From the NCBI GenBank assembly GCA_022560025.1, contig JAFISE010000148.1:1-64000 (forward strand): DNA of 64,000 nucleotides, read 5' to 3'. Source of the DNA: Stagonosporopsis chrysanthemi. Taxonomy: Eukaryota; Ascomycota; Dothideomycetes; Pleosporales; Didymellaceae. Every line of letters starts with the position of its first letter. Within the stretch, counting starts at the first letter, position 1. The notes beneath the pieces are model-generated. The model searched no databases, was not told the DNA's origin, and saw nothing but the letters and a program-made list of their open reading frames with translations. Of the stretch, positions 19,645 to 30,296 are shown piece by piece. Both the position numbers and the translations under genes were made by a program.

Positions 19645-19765
19645 GGGCTCGTGGGTAAGTTTCGCTTCCATACAAGCTCTCATTCATCTCTAACATTGAA
19701 AAGTTTAGTGGTATAATACTCCCTTAGCATGGGAGTGGTCCGGGGTTCGATTCCCCGCGAGTCCA
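19645..19765 (+). tRNA. tRNA-Ala(AGC) split in the D arm by a 49-nt GT-AG intron
   Basis: The 3' part (19704-19765) has a clear anticodon arm CTCCC-TTAGCAT-GGGAG with anticodon AGC, a T arm CGGGG-TTCGATT-CCCCG, an acceptor strand CGAGTCC, and discriminator A. Directly upstream there is no pairing 5' strand. GGGCTCGTGG (19645-19654), 49 nt earlier, pairs fully with the acceptor strand, including G3:U70, the alanine identity pair, and supplies the conserved TGG at positions 8-10. The gap (19655-19703) begins GTAAGT, contains CTAAC and ends AAAAG, like the protein-gene introns here. Removing it gives a 72-nt tRNA. Five T at 19770-19774 form a Pol III terminator. Box A is split but largely re-created at the intron 3' edge. 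Whether it is transcribed and spliced is unknown; it may be a pseudogene. Confidence 0.75.
19655..19703 (+). other. Putative spliceosomal-type intron inside tRNA-Ala
   Basis: Starts GTAAGT and ends AAAAG, with CTAAC 9 bases before the final AG. At 49 nt it matches the common intron length in this window (46-59 nt). It sits between tRNA positions 10 and 11, not at 37/38 where fungal nuclear tRNA introns are removed by the tRNA endonuclease. Confidence 0.6.
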
Positions 19766-19926
19766 GTTCTTTTTGCTCTCGTCGTCATGGTTGTTGTGGT
19801 GGGTGTGAGGGAGTTGAATTTGGAGAGAATTGCTTTTTGTCTGTCAAAGCGACGGAAGGAGCTATGTGGCATTGGCAGCATTGTGCCGGGGCCTCTCTTC
19901 TTCCCCGCGAGTCCAGCTCTTTTTGC
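19751..19926. repeat. Direct repeat of the tRNA-Ala 3' end, 150 bp apart
   Basis: Positions 19751-19776 (end of T arm, acceptor strand, discriminator and T5 terminator) recur at 19901-19926 with 25 of 26 bases identical. The offset is exactly 150 bp. The second copy has no anticodon or D arm in front of it, so it is not a second tRNA. The DNA between the copies has no coding potential that I can see. Either a partial tandem duplication or the footprint of an insertion at a tRNA 3' end. Confidence 0.85.
19770..19774 (+). terminator. Pol III terminator of the tRNA-Ala gene
   Basis: A run of five T begins five bases after the discriminator base, as expected for RNA polymerase III termination. 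Confidence 0.75.
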
Positions 19927-21585
19927 AATTGCTGATGCGCAGGTGTTGTTGTGCTCGTCTGTTCGCGCGGGTTTCTTTTTGGCCAGGACACAAGTCAGAC
20001 AGCGAACAACAACACTGTCAGCAGGTTGTCGAACAGAGAAGCTGGTCCCTGGCGGCTCCTTTAGTTAAGTGGTCTTTTTACAGGCTGGACTTTCTTTAAG
20101 TCGAGATTTGTCGCAAATTTTTTGCACTTGCATGCTAGGACAACGACAAGCGCACGACGATGAGCCGGTAGATACGGGATGCCCTCAGGGCTACCTGTGC
20201 TCTCGGCGGTCCGACGGGGTCACTGATATATGCAATACGTTTTGGTCACTTTGCTGGAGCAGAGTCCAGACCCTTTGACGGACCGAAGCAACAACCCTAG
20301 ATTGCCGCGCATGGATCCCCCGCATATATTTAACTTGCACGTTCCATCTCTATCACGTCTGTCATGTTTCTTATTGCCTCCCCACCACGACTTCTCCCAT
20401 GTCCTAGCAGCGCCTGTCCCGAGACACACTCACAGATGTCGGCACCGGAGACCGCGGAATCAATCTCGCCTTCATCACACCACTCAATAGCTTCACAAGG
20501 ATTTCACGGCCCGAATTGTCTGGTCTATTGCCTCGTTCGCTGACTTTTGGACCTAAGCATTGTAAGTTCTTGACCCGAAGGTGACAGTACAAGCACGAGC
20601 CATGCCATGTTCTTCTCATAAGATCTACATAATCATGCGAATCGCGCAATTCTAGCTTGAATAGCCTAATCCGATCGTGGCTGGACCTCGCGTCGGCCAA
20701 ATTGGATACTCATCTGGGTATACCGGAGAGGCTCCTAAGCAGACCACGTCAATACGAGATCCGTACGGCCGTTGCCGTCCACGATTGTTGCAATGCACTG
20801 TAGGAAATGCCACCGAAATCTATAGAAGCCAAAGCCAAGACTACGGCTAGCTTGGAACTAGTATTCTGGCATGCACTTCGGCTAGGAACAACTCCGCATT
20901 TCGCTCCCCAGAAAACAAGATGTTACTGTCGGGCGTGTATCAACTTACGGCAATCTATCCATTTGTGTGATGGTTCCTGGGGAAATCGGCATATGTACTA
21001 CCGAATGCACAACAACACTTAGCGTTTTGCGGGGTGATCGACCTCACATATCCTTACTTTGGATCTAACACGCCCTAACAAATCGGTCAGGTGCCAGGGT
21101 TTGAGGTAAGCGGAAAATATACCATTACAATCTAATGTAGTCTTGGAAGACTTGGCGGGAACAAGCATTGCAGTGGCGCACCAATGAAACCGGCAGAGGT
21201 CCCCTTGCCGAACGACTTCTTCCGGGGTCCGTATTAAGGGCTCTTCAATGTTTCATGCCCTACTCAACGCCCGCTTGGTATATTTGGCCTGAGAACACAA
21301 GGCTCTTGGTAGCGCAGGCGGACGGCTGCTTCCATATGGACCCAAGACCACTAAGGAAGCTATCACACTATGGTACCGCCCATCCACCGCGCTTGCTCCT
21401 CCCGGAAACATCCCCTAATAATTCTATGCAAAACATAGCCAAGATCATCCGCCAACCGGAGGAGTGGGACGGAGGACAATGTACCGCTGTCGTGATTAAT
21501 TTTGGAAGCTCCTTCTCAGTCCAGTATAAGTAGCAGCATCCTGCTGTGATCAAGGATCATCAATTCCAATCGCATCATCGCAACA
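19927..21585. other. Intergenic region, no gene seen
   Basis: About 1.7 kb between the tRNA locus and the beta-helix protein gene. Open frames are short and unconvincing (the longest ATG frame is 121 codons at 21168-21533). No repeat arrays were noticed. The last 100 bp are presumably promoter. Confidence 0.5.
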
Positions 21586-22702
21586 ATGGTTCACTTCTCC
21601 CTTCTGGCGTCAGCACTGGCGCTCGTTTCTGCTGTCTCGGCTCAGTGCGGTTCAGGCACACCTGCTGCTCGCGTCACTGGCTCTGGCAGCTCCTTCACAG
21701 CCACTCGGGGTTCCACCAACGTCTACACTGGCTCGGACTACCGTGCTGCTATCCAGGCCGCTGTTGACTCCATCAGCGCCGGCCAGCGCGTCTCAGTCAT
21801 CGCCTCTGGCTCCCTTGGCGCCAATACCATCACAATCACCTCTGGCAAGATCTTCGAGGGCTGTGGAACTATCAACGCTGCAAACCGCTCTGGTCGAGGT
21901 GCTATCGAAGTCACCGACCAGAACGATGTCCAGATTCCCTACCTCACCATGACTGGCAACCCGTACTTCGGTCTCCGTTTCTCCGGTGCCAACGGTCTGG
22001 TCCTCGGCGAGATCACCATGAACCTTAGTGGCGGTATGGGTATTCGCTTCGACCGCGACCGCGCCGCCCAAAGGAACGTCAGGATGGGCGTCATCCGTGT
22101 TACCGGTGCTAGCAGGTAGGTACATCGTGATCTCTGACCATGTACATGAGCTGATACAGTGCACCAGCCACGCTGTCGAGACCTGGAACATCGACGGCCT
22201 GGAGATTGACCAGGTCATTGCCCGTAACGTCGGAGAGTCTGGTCTGCTGCTCCAGAACTCCATCAACGTTAACGTCAACCTCGTCGACGGTGACAACGTT
22301 GGCGCTGGCTCCGGCTACGGCACCCTCCGCTTCGCCAACCGCAATGGACGCAACGCCAACGGCAACTACAACGCCAACGTCTTCATCGACAGGGTCAGGT
22401 CGCGTGGCGGCGGTCGTGGCGTCTTCTGCGTCAGTGAGTCCGGAGGCGCGGTCATCACCACGGTTGATCTCGCCAACAACGGCAACAACGCTATTCTGAT
22501 CGAGAACTGCTACAATGTCGCTATCCGCGGCGGAACAGTCAATGGTGGCGGAGAGGTGCGCATTGCTGCTCGCACAGAGTTCGCCAACACCCGCGATATC
22601 TCCATCACCCTCAGGGTCGATGGCACGACTGTTCGCGAGTCTCCGTGTGCTGACAACAGCACCTGGACTCTCACCGGTAACGGCGGGAGGAACATCTGCT
22701 AG
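21586..22702 (+). CDS. Secreted right-handed beta-helix protein
   Basis: Two exons (21586-22115, 22168-22702) with a 52-nt intron; the 3' splice site at 22167 is the one that keeps frame. Product 354 residues. Signal peptide at about 1-19 (cleavage after SAVSA). The mature protein is rich in short, regularly spaced hydrophobic/Asn/Gly strings (EVTDQNDVQIPYLTM, RFSGANGLVLGEITM, WNIDGLEIDQVIARNV, LLQNSINVNVNLVDGD, ILIENCYNVAIRGGTVNGG) that are the usual appearance of a parallel beta-helix as in pectate lyase, pectin lyase or polygalacturonase. I do not see a PG-type or lyase-type catalytic signature, so the activity is open. Cysteines near both ends (GCG, CADN, IC) suggest disulphides. Likely acts outside the cell on a polysaccharide. 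Confidence 0.85.
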
Positions 22703-23010
22703 ATGCTCTAAACGAGTTGGTGTATTGTCAGGTAAAGGGTGCATTTCTGTGTATATACTTTGCGGTCATTGATTGACTTTGAACATATGATATCGATTTA
22801 ACAATACCGCTGTTAATATCCTTCTTGGAACTGTCCTTGATCGGTAAAATGAGAAGAAACTTGAGTTTGACGCTGAAACTTAGAACTCGCGCATTTGAAA
22901 AGAGCTGTCGAACTCAAGCTCAGGCACAACGGATACGGTCCGGATCTCCTCTGCCTGCACTTCGCACGCAGCAATAATTCCAAAAAAAGAAAACTCCCAA
23001 CAACATCCAC
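22703..23010. other. Short intergenic region, no gene seen
   Basis: Shared 3' flank of the beta-helix gene and the convergent Nudix gene. Nothing coding seen. Confidence 0.6.
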
Positions 23011-23562
23011 CTACTCATCCCACACGTGCCGAAAAGCCGCCAACACCGTGCTCCTGACCTCCTCCGCCACAAATACCACCTCGACATCCCCAACCCTCCC
23101 ATCTCTAACCTCCTCCTCAGTCGCCCAAACAGCCCTCTGATGCTCCCTCTCATCCAACTTGACCTCCAATCCCACCTCCTTTCCCTCCCCATCCGCACCG
23201 TCAACCCGCACGCGAAAACAAAACCTCACCACCCCCTCCCCATTGCTCCTCTTGAAAACTTGCGGCGCCGCAACCAACCCCCCAATCCTTACAGCGCGTA
23301 ACCCGGTCTCCTCCCTTAACTCGCGCGCCACGGCGTGTAGAATACTGGCGTCGTCGTCGTCGACCGCGCCACCGGGAGGCTCCCACTTGTGAGGGTTGGA
23401 GTCTGTGGGCGCGCGCTGGAGGAGGAGGACGCGGGAGCGGTGCAGGACGAGGGAGCTGGTTGCGATCAAGCGAGGGGAGGAAGGGTTGTTTGAGAGGTAG
23501 GCGGACTTGGAGACAGTGAAGGCGGCGGCGGGGGGGTCGTGGGCGAAGGATTTGGGTGGCAT
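23011..23562 (-). CDS. Nudix hydrolase
   Basis: Single exon of 183 residues from the ATG at 23562 (MPPKSFAHD). An in-frame upstream extension to 23634 is Pro-rich and less likely. A Nudix box is present: GGAVDDDDASILHAVARELREETGL, where RELREETGL is the catalytic helix with metal-binding glutamates. Spacing between the leading Gly and the helix is one residue longer than the classic GX5EX7REUXEEXGU pattern, and the first Glu is Asp. Family members cleave nucleoside diphosphates linked to another moiety. The N-terminal block (RVLLLQRAPTDSNPHKWEPPGG) resembles general housekeeping Nudix enzymes of broad specificity. No targeting signal is obvious. Confidence 0.88.
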   Translation of the reverse strand: MPPKSFAHDPPAAAFTVSKSAYLSNNPSSPRLIATSSLVLHRSRVLLLQRAPTDSNPHKWEPPGGAVDDDDASILHAVARELREETGLRAVRIGGLVAAPQVFKRSNGEGVVRFCFRVRVDGADGEGKEVGLEVKLDEREHQRAVWATEEEVRDGRVGDVEVVFVAEEVRSTVLAAFRHVWDE

Positions 23563-24197
23563 TTTGGGGGGTGGAGGGGAAGGCGGTGGAGAGGTGGAGG
23601 GTGGGGTGCGCGACCCCGCTTCAGGGCATTGCAAGTGCGTGGATCTGGATTTCGATGCTCAAGACACACTTTTACTTGCGATACAAGAAGGCAATATATC
23701 AGGAGTGACACACAAATATCTTTTTTCTTACATCAATGAGCCTTGTCACCATAACAACCATGAGATTCTTTCCGGGCCACAAGCACATGCGTGTGAAAGT
23801 TACAATAAACTGCTGTTCCGAACGGTATCATTGATGTCGTGAGGATAGATATGTTACAAGGGGCTCGCGATATAGACGCAGTAGCCTCTATGAATCCAAG
23901 GGAGGAAAGTATGCACGATGGACGAAAAAACAACCAGACCAAACGCCAGTAGGAAGCTGCCATAGGCAGACTGTATCCCACACCCACCCTAAAGAACCTG
24001 CCTGCCGGCTGTCCAACAATGCTTCGAGATCATTTCTGTGTAGTCTTTCCGAACAACAACGCCGCAATGCGCAAAATGAAAACGTGGAGTGCTAGAGGAA
24101 GTAAATGGCCGACCGTATGCAAAACGAAAGCGTCGTTAACGTATCAGAAAGTCCACTTTTCTGGACACAAAATTAGCAGGAAAGGCAGAAGAGATTG
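23563..24197. other. Intergenic region, no gene seen
   Basis: Promoter of the Nudix gene and 3' flank of the kinesin gene. No convincing coding frame. Confidence 0.55.
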
Positions 24198-27100
24198 TCA
24201 TCGCCAGACACCCTTGGCACCTGCTGCAAGACTCCCTCTGACGGAGGAGTTGCTAACAACTCGGATGGGCGCACGGTTCAACGTTCCAGCTGCGGGTCGG
24301 TCCTCTCCAGCCGCTGTCACTGTCGTGCGTCGCGCAGCGCCCTTAACGATGGGCGCCGAGCGTGGACTGAGGACGCTGGGTTTCCATTCGCCTTCGTGGT
24401 TGTTTTTCACCATGCGACGTGCCGCACTTGCCGAGATGCTGTTCTCATTGGGAGGGCTGGAAGAGGTATTACTGGGGCTGCGGTGTCGCTGTGTCCTGCT
24501 TGCGGGGACAGCCTTGGTAGTAGAAGAACGTCGCTTGATGGCCGTGCGAATCTGGTTCGCCTCAGTAGGATCGACTGACCAGCCATCCTCTGCAGCAGAA
24601 TTATGGCCACTGTCATTTGCAGAATGTAACAGCTCGGACGCAAGTTCCCCGTTACTCAAAGCCGAAGAACGAACGGTGTTGGTCCCGATCTCACGAAGGG
24701 GCGAAGTATCCGAGTCCGAGCCGTAGGCGCTCCGAATAGGCATCGGTGAGCCGTCGGACTTCTTCGAGAGGAAGCCAGCCGCAAATCGGCTGGCTGCCGA
24801 GCGAGGCTTGATATCCAAGGATGTCGTTGGTGGCATAGGGATGGGTGAAGACCCGCCATCGTTGCAAGCTGGCTCCGGAACGTGCGTCGAGAACGTTGGA
24901 GGAGGCATATCGAATGAAGAGCTCGTTGGTGTCGATTCAACGTGCTCTGGAGTCTTGAAGTCCGCCAGAGTACCATTCTCGTTATCGTCGCGCCAGCGAA
25001 CACCTCGCTTGGCCTTTGACGGCGACGTTGGCCGTTTCTTTACAGGCGAAAATTGGACACCCTTCTTGGCAGTGACCATCTTCTTGCGCCGCGGCGAGGC
25101 CTTCATTGGTGAAGAGGTGAGATGCGGCGCGTCTGCGAAAGACGGCATAGGGATGGACTTCACGGGCGATGGTCCCATGACATTGACAGGCTTTCGTCTT
25201 TTCGGTGTACCTTTATGGCTTGGCGCAAAGAACTCTGTAACAGACAGGCCGCCGTCTGGTCGAATGACCTGACCTGTCGCATTCGTACACGCGTTCATGA
25301 TCTGCGTGAGCAGCTTTCTCGCAGTTTCGACTGCCTGAGCTTCATCCATTTGTGTGATCTGGCTCAAGATAGCCACAGTGTCGATATGCGCTTGCACCAG
25401 GGTTTGTACAGTGTGTGCATCGCCTCCTCTTTCCTGTTCTAGCAGGACACCCAGCACCTCTCGTTCGGCGTTCGACTTCAGGATCTGGTATTCTCTGGTC
25501 AAGTTCGCAGCGTCGGGACCATCGGTAGTCCCATCAAGCTCGGCCAGCTGTCGTAAGCCAAAGCTGAGAGCGGTGTCAAGTTTCGATGCCCATGTCGAAC
25601 GTTCAAGCCGTCTGTGATGGTGTTGACGAGACTCTTCGAGTTCTATGGAGATGCCAGCCGCGGTATCTCGCATCGCTGTGACCTGTGAAGGCATCTCTTC
25701 GTTTTCGCGCGTCGCACAGACTGTGTCGAAAGCTGCGATCCAGGCAGAGACGAGCGATATGCGCTTTTCCGTATGCTTCAGTGACCTCATGACGTTCAGT
25801 CTTTCTCTGCGTTCGGTTTCCGAGTCAGCATAGGCCTGCCTCAGTCGTATAAAAGCGTCCCTCATGATGCCCTCCTTCTTCTCGCTCTGCTTCTGGAACT
25901 TTGCCAATGATGCAGTGTCTGAGTCCTTTTGCTTCTTCATCAGCTCGTCGATCAACGCCCGCTGCTCATCGATCTTCTTTAGGTAGTCTTTGACGTGACG
26001 GTTTACGTTGAATACATTCTTTGTGACTTTGGTTTGGATGTTCTTAGCGCGGTTGGCGTAGCGCAGAGTGTTTTGGGTCTCATCAAAGTGTACGCTCGAA
26101 GGACTAACGCAGACAATCATGACGGTCTTGCAATTTCCACCAAGAGAAAACTTGAGCAGTCGGGTGAGCTTCGAGTTTCGGTAGGGAATATGATTGTGTT
26201 TGCGAACGTCGCACAGAGCATTGATGCAGCTTCCTAGAGCCAACAGTGACTTGTTGATGTTGGCGCCTTCTGTCAGACGTGCGCCTCGGTTTTTGGTAGC
26301 ACTGGCACGTTCGCTACCTGCCAAATCAATGATGCTCAAAGTCGCCATTGTGTGAGGCTCGTTGACGGATGCGTTTCGATCTTTCGACGAGACGTTGATC
26401 TGTAGTACGGCGTGCGATCGAGAAGAGGTCGCGTTGGCTTCGGTCGGGGACATGGTTCGCAAGTCGTTACCGCGGACAATCATCTCCATGACTTCGTTGA
26501 CCTACAACATGTTAGCCGTGCATTTGCGCAGAGCATCCGTCAACTCTTACGTCTGTTGGTCGATGGCTAGTAAGGCCTGCCACCGAGACGGCCTGGTTGG
26601 AATCTTCGCGCAACATCAGAGAAGTCTTGCTTCCGCCCTCAACCAAAAGATCACGGATGGTCTCGTTGTAGATCTCCAAGTACGAGAGCGTGACCTCTGT
26701 AACCTTCTCCTCCGAGCGCTCGCTGATCTTCTCAAAGAGCTCCTGCATCGTCAAGAAAATAATTCCCGGGTCGTTTGGTGTTCCTCTGCAACATAGTCAG
26801 CATCGTCCCCGCCACGCAGGAAGCTCGCAACCTACGTAATGGTGTGCGTCTTTCCGCATCCTGTGGCGCCATAGGCAAACACAGTTGCATTGTAGCCGTC
26901 GAGAACATTGTCGAGCAGAGGCTTTGCGGTCGACTCGTAAATGTCGGCCTGCGAGGTGGTGTCGTCAAAGACTCGGTCGAACGCAAACGTCTGGTCCTTG
27001 ACACGTTTGCCTTGAGGAGCATATGAGCGCCCAGCCCTATGCACTGGATTGTCCTCTGGCGGATCGAAGATGCTGCGAATATGTTAGCTTTCTGAGTGCC

Positions 27101-27327
27101 ATGTTGCGGCGACTGCGTGCAACGTACAGGCACCGTTCATCAAGGACCTTGATCACCGGCCGTATGCCACCTTTGGAGCTTATCCGCGGGGTGGGTGCAG
27201 CGGCAAGCGAGCCGTCTCCGAGGAAGAGCGTTGAGTCGTCGGTCTTGGTGAGCTGTGCAGCTTCGCGAATCGTAAACGGGCGGACGCGCACAGTCACCGC
27301 AATGGACGACGCGCCGGCGCTCGCCAT
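24198..27327 (-). CDS. KIP3: Kinesin-8 motor (Kip3 type)
   Basis: Microtubule plus-end-directed motor and depolymerase that controls spindle and cytoplasmic microtubule length and nuclear position. Four exons: 27327-27128, 27072-26836, 26785-26551 and 26501-24198, with introns of 55, 50 and 49 nt; 991 residues. The motor domain is N-terminal: P-loop GATGCGKT at 135-142, switch I NATSSRSH at about 247-254, switch II DLAGSE at 283-288, then HIPYRNSKLTRLL. The neck (NRAKNIQTKVTKNVFNVNRHVKDYLKKI) is the kinesin-8 signature. A coiled coil follows to about 470, then helical segments and a basic, Ser/Pro-rich tail with SPSKAKRG-type motifs likely to bind tubulin. Length is in the family range. Divergent from the oxygenase gene, with 570 bp between their starts. 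Confidence 0.95.
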
Positions 27328-27897
27328 AGTTGCGCTCTAGATATGTCGGTACTCCAGAAATGCAGCGCAACTGCCCCTCAGAGTCGATGCAGTGGCCGTG
27401 AGCGTGGTTGCGGAATGTTGTGGTTTGCCGAGTTCGTGCACCAAATCGGGGCCGTTGCCCGGGCGACGGCCTCGTCCTTGCACCCTGCACGTGACCCAGT
27501 GCTTGCCGCGCCCCACACCTCCGACGTGTCGCCCATTTTGTCGTCCAGCATGCACCTTGCTTCTCCAGATACGTGGGAGACCGTAGAAGAACCTGTTGTT
27601 GTCCGATTCTCGGAAAGTGCTAAGATGGTAGGGCGTATGATCGAGGCAGAACTCCGGTGCCCACGTATGGCAGTAGCGACGTCATGAGTGATGTGGTTTG
27701 CATCGCTTCCATCCTGGAAGGCTGCACAAGACGGTTTAATGAGTTGCACGAGTTGCACGAGTTGCGCCACTTCGACCCCTCCTTTCTGGGCAGTCGCGGA
27801 TCCGCCGGACCCGCTGACATAAAGCTCCGCAAGCTCCAATACTATGTAAGCCTGCCTTGAGACATTGCCATATTGTCAATCTTGATAGTAACACATT
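27328..27897. other. Divergent promoter region
   Basis: Lies between the starts of the kinesin (minus) and the oxygenase (plus). It holds three near-identical copies of GAGTTGCAC at 27741-27767 (the last is GAGTTGCGC). No coding frame is supported. Confidence 0.55.
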
Positions 27898-28818
27898 ATG
27901 GCCTTGTCTGAAGGCTGCGTTGTTGCAGACATCAACTACTTCCCAGCACTTGATGTACCCATACCTACAACCGAATGGAAGAGAAGGTACTTGGGCACGG
28001 GTGATGAGCACTCGCGAGCCATGGTCATTCGCGATGTCCGCCAGCTTCAGCAAGATTTCCATCTAGATACCAACGGCTTCACCTTCATACACCTTCCTGA
28101 CAACAAAAGAGTCGACGCCTCCAGTAGTGAAGAAAGCATCCGTCATGATTACTACCTGGAATTAGAGGCACTGGCAAAGAGCTTGTGAGCTGCACCGCTC
28201 AGCCTTACTGTGTGTGCATGATGGCCAAGAAAGCACACTGACTTTAGCAGGACTGGCGCGTCAACAGCCTTTGTCTTCAATCACGTAGTCCGGGCACACT
28301 CTTCGCAGTCTGACAAGGGCAAGCTAGATGCTCATGGTCGATGGCAGGACATACCCTCAGGTCATCCCCACGTCGATTACTGCGGTAACCCTGCATCGCT
28401 GGAGGGCACCAAGCAGGAGCTGAATCTACCGCCTCACATCTCTTCACTGTTCGACACGAGCTCACGCTATGCATACCTTGGTGCATGGCGTCCTCTTAAG
28501 ACGATTCATAAAGATCCTCTGGCCCTATGCGACGCCACAACTGTACCAGACTCCGACTACCGGGTTCGCCTACGCGAGTTTCGGAGCGGTGTCAAGTCAG
28601 GAAACTACGTCATGTGTCATACAAAAGAGGAGCAGCAACACCAATGGTATTACATGTCCGAAATGACGCCTGACGAGCTGGTGGTGTTTAAAGGATATGA
28701 TTCCGATCAGCGTCATGCAGGCTGGCGATGCCCACACACTGCATTCAAGCTTCCAGGCTGCGAGCACGAATCTCCAAGGGAAAGCATTGAGGTGCGCATC
28801 GTGTGCTTTTGGGAATAG
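27898..28818 (+). CDS. AsaB/CmcJ-type 2-oxoglutarate oxygenase-like protein (GA4 desaturase family)
   Basis: Two exons (27898-28184, 28251-28818) with a 66-nt intron give 284 residues. Family blocks are clear: DYYLELEALAKSLTGAS, FVFNHVVRAH, HPHVDYCGN, AYLGAWRPLKTIHKDPLALCDA, QHQWYYMSEMTPDELVVFKGYDS and RCPHTAF. The HVD is a candidate HxD iron ligand, with the His of PHTAF as the distal ligand. Related fungal proteins are annotated as AsaB hydroxylase/desaturase, CmcJ-like or GA4 desaturase. Some belong to secondary-metabolite clusters, but no backbone gene is near here. Substrate unknown. The leading residues (MALSEGCVVADINYFPAL) fit the family N-terminus, supporting the start. Confidence 0.88.
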
Positions 28819-29484
28819 GAGAGGCTTTGCCATGACTTATTTCCCGCCACTATCCCTCTCTGATCTACGATCTCGTTTGCAATCCACAAAACAGCAGCCA
28901 CCAAGTCCAACGATCGTGGGGTAGCGTCGCTCGTTATGCCCGAATGGGTGAATTCTCAACGGGCGCGTTGCTCCTTCCGGTCCGGGTGAACGTCGATCGC
29001 CTTGCGCGTCCGGCAGTCAACGGGTAGACTAACCCACCTGAGCAGGTCGCCAGCAGGTACCGGTTGCATATCCAGAACGGCTACAAACCCAAATTACGAT
29101 TCATGCGCTGCGCCAGCTGACCAGTCCAAAGAGGTATCAGGTTCGTGTGGTGTCGGCCCCAAAGCAGGGCGGCTGCACCCAAGCACGCTCAATATCGCCA
29201 TTTATGCTCTCTTCAGGAGGTGCCGCGACTTGAGAAGGTCCTTTATATCGGCGACGATCACAGATGTGGCAGGAGACAAAGTCGTCCTACCTCAGCTTCT
29301 ACAATGAGCCAACACCCCATGCTGCTGCTCAGTGATTACTTTATGGGGGGGCCAGGGCCAAAGCTGACTTAAATACTTCCACAGCAACCAGGTTCTTGCG
29401 CTCTAGAGAATCAAGATCAACGCTCTCACAGTCCATCGCTCATTGCTCAACATCAAGTTCAGGCAAAAACACTCACTGTCCACC
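28819..29484. other. Intergenic region, no gene seen
   Basis: 3' flank of the oxygenase gene and promoter/5' UTR of the cutinase. An AAATACTT element near 29371 is AT-rich relative to its surroundings. No gene seen. Confidence 0.55.
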
Positions 29485-30296
29485 ATGAAGCTCACGCTCC
29501 TCTCCCTCGCCATGCTGACCGGCGCCCTCGCTGCACCAGCACCCGCCGCCGACCCCGAGGCTTTCCCTATCTCCGAGGTTCCCAGCGGTCTCTCACTCGA
29601 GGATCACGCCCTCTCAAAGCGCCAGTACAGCAGCAGCAGCTACAACCAGCTTACCGATGGCACCGCATGCCGCCCCATCAGCGTGATCTACGCCCGTGGA
29701 ACCGGTCAGCAGGGCAACGTTGGCGACGCTGCCGCTGTCGGCCCTCTGTTCTTCAACCAGATTGCTAGCCGTGTTGGAGGCACAAGCCAGCTCGCTATTC
29801 AGGGCGTCACATACCCTGCAAACGTTGCGGGTTTCCTCGCAGGTGGTGATGCAGCTGGTAGCACCACCATGACCAACCTCATCAGCAGCGTGAGTGAAAA
29901 GCAAATCATCGGACCTTTATTGTAACGAGACTAATTCGCACCAGACCGCCACCCGCTGTCCCAACACTAAGATCGTTCTTTCCGGCTACTCTCAGGGCGC
30001 CCAACTCGTCCACAACGCTGCCGTTCGTACATCCGCAGCTAACGCTGCAAAGGTCGCTGCCGGTACGTCCTTGTCTATCTCTGTTTCCCAGCAACTGGAT
30101 GCTAACTTGCGCAGTCGTTGTCTTTGGTGACCCAAAACGCGGCCAGTCGTTCGGTTCCATCACGACCTCCAAGACTCTTACTATCTGCCACACTGGCGAC
30201 AACATCTGCGCGGGTGGATCTTCCATCACAGCAGCCCACTTGAACTACCAGCAGGATGCTGGCACGGCTGGTGCTTTCGTTGCTGGAAAGGTCTAG
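29485..30296 (+). CDS. Cutinase (CE5 family)
   Basis: Secreted serine esterase that hydrolyses plant cutin. Three exons (29485-29889, 29945-30062, 30115-30296), introns of 55 and 52 nt, 234 residues. Signal peptide at about 1-17 (MKLTLLSLAMLTGALAA), then a propeptide ending in KR at about residue 52, a Kex2-type site. The catalytic triad is Ser151 in GYSQG, Asp203 in GDNIC and His216 in AAHLNY, the standard cutinase arrangement. Paired cysteines (TDGTAC/TRCPN and TICH/NICAG) match the two family disulphides. Length is normal. The start at 29485 is chosen because the upstream in-frame extension precedes the signal peptide. Confidence 0.95.

Noticed and set aside
19877..19926. Possible second tRNA gene
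   Set aside because: Only the last 16 tRNA bases and terminator are present; no anticodon arm, D arm or 5' acceptor strand precedes them.
27898..28818. Secondary-metabolite cluster around the AsaB/CmcJ-type gene
   Set aside because: No polyketide synthase, peptide synthetase, terpene cyclase or dedicated transporter is nearby; neighbours are a kinesin and a cutinase.
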